Shown here: piece by piece, positions 51,301 through 61,082 of the stretch
Numbering within the stretch: position 1 is the stretch's first letter
How the letters are laid out: the number at the start of each line of letters is the position of its first letter
DNA from: Leptoclinus maculatus
Taxonomy: Eukaryota > Chordata > Actinopteri > Perciformes > Stichaeidae
Length of the DNA stretch: 64,000 bases
Direction: 5' to 3'
NCBI GenBank assembly: GCA_032191485.1
Contig: JAVDOI010000005.1
Span: 7,865,979-7,929,978, forward strand
The notes under the pieces: generated by a model
The model's database searches: none
What the model saw: the letters and a program-made list of their open reading frames with translations, nothing else
What the model was told of the DNA's origin: nothing
Translations under genes and position numbers: made by a program

Positions 51301-54300
51301 GTTACTGTCTGCTAGTGATAATGCAGCTGAGTGTCTTGGGCGGTGTGTTTGGCAAACAGCTAATGGAACTTCCAGTAATCACACTTCTGCGTACCTCTTT
51401 AACGTATATGTTTATTCGTATTATGATTTTATGTCAACGGTTCACCGACAGTAATACTGCCTCGCATGCAGAGGTGCTGGTTAAAGTGCCTAACGAGCTG
51501 CCCAGCTGCTACGATAACCAATGCACAAACATTTATAATCCATTATTTATTTCCTGCTGCAGCGTATCCACAAAACAGGCAACTGAGTCTCTATTTCACT
51601 TGCAGCCACGATGTCTTGGCATACTGTGTCGGTGATAATGCCAATGCTATGTGGTATTGCAAGCCTGTTTAACGTTAGCGAGTGACCGGTCTATGAAACA
51701 ATAACGTTATAGCTGTGAAAGTAGCAGTTCAGTGTGTACAGTTTATCTGTCGGTGAATAAATGCGACAACTCCTTAACACTCAAGCCAAGTTCCCTTGTC
51801 CCAGCTTGCTACCTGCTGATTGAAGTGAAGGGGATTAGCCCCGAAGCTAGCTGAGGACAAATATGACATTACAAGAACTTCATCTATCCCAGCAAACACA
51901 ATAGAACAAATCAATACAAAATACACATTTTTCATATTCTGTATTGAAATTGACAAAGATTACTAAAATGTGTCATTAATTAGCTCTATACACACACCTG
52001 CTGCTACCCTCTTCTTCCATTCCTCTGAAAGGCATGAGTGGATAATATGGATGGCATGACGGAGTGTGTCAAGTTTTTGTGGTTGATTATACACACACAC
52101 ACACACACACGTCAGCAGGCTCCTGGTTGGGCTATTAGCGAGAGCTGAAGTTTCTATTTTTCCTGGTAGAGAGCTTGTCCAGCCAGCACTTAGAGACGGA
52201 TGAGGAAAAACAACATGGTGGAAGGCCTGCGTGTTCAGCATTGACATGTGGGAGCCTCTCTGGCCGTTAGCTGCTATGCTGCCTCTCAGGCGGCTCATCT
52301 GACACCTCTTCCTTTCCAACTCTAACACAGTATCTCTCCTTCTGCTTTTTCATCCTCATGGTCCCGTTTGGACCTCATACTCCTCGTTTTCTCCATCTGT
52401 ATCCTTTGTATTTCTTTGCTACATTCTCTTCCTTTGTCCGTGGTTTTGTTCTTCTCTCTTTGTCCCCGTTATTCCTCCCTCATGTCCAGCCTTTTACAGC
52501 GCAGCCCCACTCACCTCGGCGGGCATTATTCCCATCATGCAGTCGCTGTGCCCAGATGGACAAAGGGATGAATTTGGTTTCCTGCAGTACAAGAACTCCA
52601 CGTGAGTAGATTTGATCAGCAATCACTTATCAGTCTCATAACTTGTCTTTTTAGAGCAGTTGTTTGTCTTGAATGATTTGTTTGTTCCATTTTTCTGTGC
52701 AAACACTGAGATCAGGCGAAGGCCATGTTCAGAAAGACTTTGGCTCTGCGTGATAGAAATGTAGCCGTCTCATTCATTTGAATGGAGTCAGTGCAGCAGT
52801 GGAGGCCAACACAAAGGACCCTACATGGTGACAAAACCATGTCTTCATGCAAAAAAGTTGAACCAGGTTCTATTGCTGCAACGCAACTTGTCGCCACCAA
52901 GCAAAGCGCTAACATGCCCAATCAAGTACATACAAGTGCACATTCTTGAACTGCCTATTTCTGCTACTTACATTGCGACAAAAACTGGACACCGTTGCAT
53001 AAGAGGGCGCAATGAGAAGAAGAGAGAAGAGCGACAGTCACACCGTGAATTCATTTGATTACCACGTTGTTGTATTTGGATGGCAAATGAGTTGATTGTG
53101 ATACAAAATGAAACTGTACAAGGGATGTTTCCAGAAACACTTCAAAATAATGAACACTCAGTCTGCTGTACTGCTATTTCCTCAGCAGAGTAGGCTGCAA
53201 GTAACGAAAGCCACAATTATTCATCCTATGTGCAAAGAACAAATATAACATGTTAGTTTTAAAGTTCAAATGTATGAGGATGTGTTTTATTTCCTGTCCG
53301 AAGTCCAGAAAGGGTCCATTTTCCAAACCGGTAACCACAAAGCTTAGTACCAAAACCAACCCGACAACAACCCTCCATCAGTTTCTCATCTGATCCTTAA
53401 TCAAAGAGGCAGTGAAAGTAGAACCTTTGTACACCAGGGTACAGCAGCCGTGGGAAATAATGATGAAACAATCAATAAATAAATGAAAGGACGGTGAACG
53501 TGCAGATTGCATGTTTTCACTAGGTTTTATTCATTTGTGATTGGACCAGCTCAGACTAATGTGTTGGCAGAGGATCGCACATTGACCTCTCCAACATCTT
53601 GAATAGTTTACACACAGCTGGAGAAGGCACCTGGATTCACGGTAACCAATCTTTTACAAACAGGTAAACTGTTCCAACAAATTAGTAACAGTATTTGGAG
53701 TGTAGCAGCCAACTAGCAACTCTTAAATGCTATTCTTAACTGTCCATGTAGTAAACTGAATGTAGTAGTCTACAGTGTATACAGCGTCTCATTGATCCAC
53801 ACACTGTCACACACTGTATCCCCTGAGCCACAGTGATGCAAGAACCAGTATCGGACTTTTTTTCCTGTTTCCTGGCCTATATTTTGCAAAAGGACTATTT
53901 TCATGTTGATCTGATATTTAAGACGTTAATCAAGCTTTTCAAATATTCAGAGGAGCAGAACTGCAGAGTTGACATGTATTAATTAGCCTATATTCATATT
54001 TAGCACATAATCAAAATGGCAAATCAATGTCATCAGCTGCCTGTTCACTACTCAATATTTACACACGCCAGTAAACTTAAAACAATAGACGTTTAATTTA
54101 CGAGACATTTCAAAAATCTTACTTTAAATGTTTCAGTTGGTCCAAGATGTTAATTAAAGCGTCCAACCCCCCCGAGGCCTTTTGTATTTTGCACATAGGA
54201 CACGATTAGTAATTAGTAAAATTGTGTACAGTGTGTGTGTACACAGGGATTGAACCGCCAATCTTCAAAATAGTGCACAACCTGCTCTTCCTGAGCCACA

Positions 54301-56659
54301 GCTGCCCAAAATATGTTACCACTTACATGTCTTACCAGCAGTGGCGGGCCGTGCATTGTATACCTGGGCCTTCTGTGCTTCCTACTACAGTTGAACAGCT
54401 ACGGTGCAGATACATGAATCCGTGCATGACGGGACACTGCTTCATTAACGGACAATGCGTAGTCAAATCAACGTAATCAACACAATGACAACAACAAAGT
54501 CATAAGAACCAGTCACATATATTCATATGACAACAAAGCATGACATCAATCCAGCAAACCTGCAGCGGATCCACGCATTCCACCACACAAGAGCACGAGC
54601 CATTCAAATATTATTCATAAAAACGACACGATAGACAAACGAACAGTAGTAACGTTACTATGTAAACTAACACGCAGTTTGTCACTTACCCAAACTTAAA
54701 GAGTTTAATCCCAGTACATCGTTTCAGTTCCAGTAAGAAGTCCTTCTCGATTCATGGACGCAAGTGACAGTCGAGTCTCCCCAGTTGTATTTCGCCGCAG
54801 GCCGGTTCGCAGCGGGGCCGGGATCCCTCCCACCACAATGTGCAGGTTTTACACTTTTTTCACAGCTGTAGCTCAGAGTTAGAGAGGGTCGTCTTCCAAT
54901 AGGAAGATCGGTGGTTCGATCCCTGCTCGATGTGTCCTTGTGCAAGACACTTGCCACATTGCTGCCCAAGGTACCTTGCATGGTGGCCCCTGCCATCGGT
55001 GTATGACTGACGTGTGAAGCGGTTTTCAGTGGTTGGAAAGCAAGTCCCTTTACCAAATGAGAAATCAAAAAGCGTGTTAATTAGTGAGCTTTGGAGGGGC
55101 TGGTAGGTGGATTTTGTTACCTTTGAATAGAGCCAAGGCTAGCTGGTTCCCCCTATGCTAATGACTGTTTTCAGTGTGGTCCTATTAGGAATGAGAAGCT
55201 TGATGAAAGTACTATCACTGTTGTTCTTCCTGCCCATCCTCTCAACTGCCTTACTCTGTTTTCCCTCCCTCATTCCACTTGTTTGCTCTATCCTTCTCTC
55301 CTTTACTTGACTTTCACCACATCAACAAGAATGAAACATCTTAACACCAATTAAACATGCACAATAATAAAAGTCATTCTCCAGTCATTGCTTGTTAATG
55401 CAAATTATTTGTAAATGTACTGTGTCTTGAGAAAAAGGATGAACGTGTCTCTTCTTCAGTGCAGTTTTACAACTGTTTAAATGTCTAAATCTCTCTCTGT
55501 TAGTGTGACCCAGCTGCTGGAGCGGATCAGTGAAGTGGTTGAACAGAACCGCCTCTTCACGTCTGAGCGGCCTGGTTTGGGTCAAGAGCTTGAGACCCTG
55601 CAGCAGCACCTGGAGAGTCTCATTTCAACCCGTTTACCTCCGGACTACAACTTCAACATCAGTCAAGGTCTGACATATAGCCAATCAATATTAACAATAT
55701 TAACAATACGTGTGTATACGAGTGAGTTTACACACATACTGTGGCTCAGTGGTAGAGCAGGGTCGTCCTTCAATCACAGGATTAGTGGTTCGATCCCCGG
55801 CTCCACTAGTCCATGTCGATGTGTCCTTGGACAAGACACTTAACCCCAAGATGCTCCCATAGCTGTGCCTACGGTGTGTGAATCTAAATGTAAATGTTAG
55901 ATAGTCCTGATGGGCAGGTGGCACCTTGCATGGTAGCTCCTGTCATCAGGGTGTGAATGGGTGTGAATGGGTGAATAATGACATGTAGTGTTAAAGAGCT
56001 TTGAGTGGTCAGAAGACTAGGAAAGAGAAATACAAGTACAGTCCATGTACCATTGTAAGGTGTAAGAGCTTGTCAAGCACTCACATTTCAACGGTAACGT
56101 AGAGTAGCCAATGGAAATGTAGGTTGCAACAGAGAAGGGAGGATTGAAAAGACATCAGCAGTCCTGATGTTATGCAGTTTGTGTTCAGAGTATTATGGGA
56201 TGTTCTGCTCATACCCCTTTATCCTGCCCTGTCATGAATGAAACATTTGGACATTTTGTCCGAATGTTAAATCAATGGCTGCCATATACATTCAACCAAT
56301 TAAGTGTGATTATTCTGAATGTATGGTTTTATTCCTGCTTCCATTGAACTGAGCAGATCTGTGAGCCACATCAAAGGATAGGTTCACTTTATTTTAAGTC
56401 TGTCCACAACAATACTCACATGCCCATATGTACACAGAAATCAATATTGGTTGTTGTTGGCAAATGAGTAGCCAACACTTCTCCCTGTAAGGGCTGCAGC
56501 TTATATAAGACACTTTATTTGAAGATTTATCTGTATTTATCTTGTTTTTACTATTTAAATACTGCTTTTACCATTTTAACTTGCACTCCACACATCTCAG
56601 GTGTCGGGGCTCAGGGACTACTGAGCCCTACTTATGTACTGCATACATGTTTGTGTATG

Positions 56660-56712
<53 letters not shown>

Positions 56713-59700
56713 TTATTGTTTCACCTTGGTCCCAGAGAAACACTTTCATTCTGCCTTGCATGGTATGGTATGACAAACTTGATTTGATCTTGAGAAGATC
56801 TCCTCCTAAAGTGACTCCAAGTAAGAGATGGTAGACAAAGTCACTCTGTAAAATACATCACGCTGAAGTTCTGACCATAAAACTTTAATGTATCAAAGAT
56901 GTTTACCAAGAGTCTAACTCAGAATTAGTTAGTTATATATATATTTTAGTGCTGGGCAACGATTGCAATTTTTAATCGCATGCTTTTTTTGCGATTAATC
57001 TCATTGTTATGCGCAAAATTCAATAATGAATTCAAAAGTAGTGTATTGCTCACTTTTATTTTAAAGTACTGCTATATGAACAAAAGTGCAATAACATTTG
57101 GTTTGCAAACACTTTAAACACATCAGGTTCTTTTTAACAGCAGTATTCCCTTTACACAGTAGCAGTTATAACACAGTTATAATGATTCTGATAATAGATA
57201 TTCAGCCGGTGTTCACAACTTTATCTTCATGTGTGTAAGAGATGATATTTAAATATAAACCTTGAAACCTGCAAACCTATCTACGTCATGTTTTTTTCTC
57301 TTTTTTTTTACGTTTGTTAAATTCTCAGTAGCGATAACTAAATTATATTCTTATTATACATATTCCAAACAAAAACACTTTAAAAACTCAAAAAAAATAA
57401 TTTAAAATTAATCATTTGTTTTTTGCTTTTTTTGGCATTTTGGTCAGACACATATTTAACGCTGATTACCGTAATATGTGTGGTATTTGTTATAAATATA
57501 CGTTGGTCCATAGAGGGTGATAAGAAGCTGTATATGGAGGGACTTAGGACCCAGGGGAATGTAGGTGAAGGAAACAGGAAGAGACGGAAGACACGCCACA
57601 CAAACAGCCGGCCGGCCGGTTCTTGTGTTAAAAGTGTCCGCTTAATAATAAAAAAAAAAACTGCGTTAACGCGCGATAAAATAATTGTCGGCGTTAATTA
57701 ATGAATGGGTTAACGCGATAACTTGCCCAGCACTAATATATATATATTATAGTATTTGATATGCAAACAAAAATACTACTCCAGAAAGACTGAATCTTAG
57801 TACCGTAAATTCCGGCATATAAGCCGCTACTTTTTTTCACACGCTTTGAGACTGCGGCTTTTACAACGATGCGGCTAATTTATGGAGAAGACGCGAACAT
57901 CCGGGTGTCGGGTACGCAAGAGGAGGATCACGGGGCAACCCCTGTAGAGGATGACGACTCCGAGACCCCGCGCGCATCAGACGCGGCCGCGGACACGAGC
58001 GTGTCGGCCGCTGAGACGAGCGTGTCGCCCGCTCTCCCCGGGGAGAGCCCGCTCGCGTTCGGGGAGAGCCCGCTCGCGTTCGGGGAGCTGCTCGTCGCCG
58101 AGTACCGCAAGAAGGGCCGCGTGGAGTTCAGGAAGATGTTCGAGCTTCAGACGGGGGCGTGCCTGCAGAGCAGCTGGGGGGTGGTCCCGCACGATGATGT
58201 GGCCGGGGACACCTGCGGCTTATAGACAAGTGCGGTTTATTTATGTACAATTTCTTTTTTCTTTTAAAAATTAGCAGGTGCGGCCTATATATAGGTGCGC
58301 TCTATAGTCCGGAAATTACGGTAGTTTACTACCAATAGTCTGCCGTCCACTTAATCATTAAATTGCATTCCTCAGGGTCACTTGTGTGTACTGTATATAA
58401 GAGGATATTTGATGTATGCATGTTTGGAAGCTGATCAAATACCTCTTTTTTAATGAATAAAGTATGCATTTACTAACAAAAAGCTAAATTTGAAATGATG
58501 TGTGTGTGTGTGTGTGTTTGGATGGATGGATGCAGGCTTCACGCTGGCCAGTGTGTTGAAGAACCAGTCTGTTTTCCAGCAGTTCCTGGTCAAAAACCTT
58601 TCCCTGTCCAACTCCACAACCAGCCTGCTGCTCAACACTCCAGTCAGCCTCAAGGAGGTGAGTCACGTATACTATACAACAGTGGCGGGCCGTGCATTTT
58701 ACACCTGGGCCTTCACTGCTGTCCTGCAGCTGAAATACCACCTTATGACCACATGATGTCGCCACAGCTATTATTCATTTCTAGGACTATTTACTATTTA
58801 CGTATTCGTATTAAACCGTTCGGTACGAGGCTTACGAACCTAACAATACGTTTCAATAATACTAGTGCATTAGGAAAATGCAGCAGCTTAAATTGAGGCA
58901 ATTATATTTTTTTCTGCGCTCATGTAGGAGAGTGGTTCTCAACTGGTCTGGCTGCGGGGTCCACCAACACCCCTTAATGACAAGCCGTGACCAATTCTTC
59001 TCTATTGGAGACAGTCTTATGATTTTACTTTCACAACTTCCACGAGAGACGTACTGCTCTGCTACCTCTTTCCTCGTCTCAGCCCCCTGTGTCACGGTGT
59101 GTGTACAATACATCTCACTGGAGTCAGGAAACTTGTCAGAATGCCCATATTTGATTGGCTGAGCTGCATCACGTGATCATTTCACGATAGTCACGTGCTC
59201 GCCCACTGACCAATCACAGCACACGCTGCACCTCACTGCAGAGCTGCACATGGAAACTGAGCTGCCCGTAATGCTGACGTAGCTATAGGCCGGCTAGCAG
59301 GCTCTGACACGTCAAAGAATACGCCCAACATGTCAAACTAAAGATCTGATTGGTTGAACACTATGACAATCAACAATATCGTCCCCATTCACTTAAACTG
59401 CACATGGATTCACTTGTGAGTCTGCAGGCCTCGGGCCTCTCTTCTTACCTAGAGACACAGAGGTGAAATCTGATTGGATAAAAGCTCTACTTAAAACAAG
59501 CTGCACTGGAAGCAGAGCAACTGAGGAAGACAGTAGCTGTGCAATGAGAAAATAAGATAATGGGAAACATATTTTTATAAATTATAATACATGTAGTGTA
59601 TTTAAGAAAAATGTAATTATAAAATAGCTATAACTTTGTGATTCTGTTTAGGCCAGCAGAGAAGGCCTTGCTGGCCCTGACGGCCCACCACTGCTATACA

Positions 59701-61042
59701 AACGCATTTATAGTCATTGTGATGTTTATAAAGAACACTGAATCCACATGAGTCCAACCCAAGATTTTATTGTAACAGCCAAGCGGAGAACAGTCAGTCA
59801 AATATACTCTCGGCTAATTTCAGGGCTGATGGAAACACGCCAATGGCCCCTGACTTGATAAGTGTAATCTTAATAGGTGTAGACTTGATATGCTTAATAT
59901 GATGTTGTTTCAACACTTGAGAGAACAGATGGGAGCACAATTTTGAACCCTGGTAAGAGCTCACACCACAGAACCAGCCAATATCATGTCCTTTGCGTCC
60001 ACAGCCGGATAACTGGAAGTTTGCCACATCAACATAAGTAGATAAACCGGACCAGACCTAGTACAGGGTAACGGACCGACACAATCAATTCCTAGGCTGA
60101 CGGCTAAAATAGGAAACAAAGAAGCAGGCTTTATACCCTGGTAAGGTTTTCGAGTGGTTTGACATGTGTGACAGGTTTTAATATACGCAGCATCTGATAC
60201 CCTTGTCCAGATTCATCATTGGCCAATTTCAACACATTCATTATCTGTAACCTCTTTTACTATTCATGATCAGGATCAGCTCCATAGTAAACGTGATGAT
60301 GTCAATTCATTCACAACTTTCTAAGAGCCCATTTGTAAGAAAGGTCAATGACTTACCATTTGCGTAATGGACTGGTGAATGAAGGGTGTTGTAAGGTGTA
60401 AAGATTAGGGGTGGAGGTACACAAAAATGCAGGGTCAAAACCAGGAGGTCAGTCAATAAGGCGAACAAATCCAATAAGGGGCAGGCAAAAATCCAAGGTC
60501 GAAGAAACAGGCAGGCAGGGTCAGAACAGGCAGATCAGGAACAATACTTAGATAACGCTGGAGCGCTTTGCAGAGACACACAACACAGTCTGGCAGGGTT
60601 CAAGTGCAAGTGAGGGGACCTAAATAGTGAGGGGCTAATGAGGGAATGGGCTGCAGGTGAGATGGTCGTGGAAGACCAGGAGAGGGGAATGAGTGATGAT
60701 AGGGTGTGAATGACAGGAGAGATGAAAACAATCTAAGTGGATTTCGTGACACCTTGTGTCAAACCCATGGCACAATAATGTTATTGTTTTACACTGAGCT
60801 ATTGACTTGCTTTAAGCTTCTGTGTTCTAAAATATTTTGTTCATTTTATTTAGTGAAGGCACACCTGCATTTAATCACACAAAGTCTTTATTGATGTTTT
60901 TCTTCATGGTTCACTTTCACTCTACATTCTGACATGTGACCCCACAAAATTCTGATAATGGCATTAATAACAGAAAGAGACAGAATCAAGACGAATGAGT
61001 GATTCTCAGCAGCATCTAGCATTCTTGTTGTTATACTCATAT

Positions 61043-61082
<40 letters not shown>

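Larger units (their letters stand above)
46845..52489. other. abca2 intron 2
   Basis: 5.6 kb holding a poly-G run (46974-46991), a LINE endonuclease relic (about 48330-48860), a SINE tail (49054-49115) and short (AC)n/(TTA)n tracts. No host exon was seen between exons 2 and 3. Frames at 50206-50538 and 51315-51635 (+) lack family motifs. Confidence 0.6.
52602..55503. other. abca2 intron 3
   Basis: 2.9 kb. It contains the left end of a CAGTGGCGGGCC-type element near 54339 and a degraded SINE (54863-55045). The remainder is AT-rich with no recognisable feature. Confidence 0.6.
55668..58535. other. abca2 intron 4
   Basis: 2.9 kb, more than half of it mobile DNA: a SINE (55741), (TA)n (56666), a hAT MITE (56947) and a TA-flanked element with a CpG-rich insert (57803). 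It ends in a TG-repeat before exon 5. Confidence 0.7.

Noticed and set aside
55741..55815. tRNA gene (A- and B-box-like motifs)
   Set aside because: It cannot be folded into a convincing cloverleaf by eye and it continues into a SINE body repeated elsewhere in the window.
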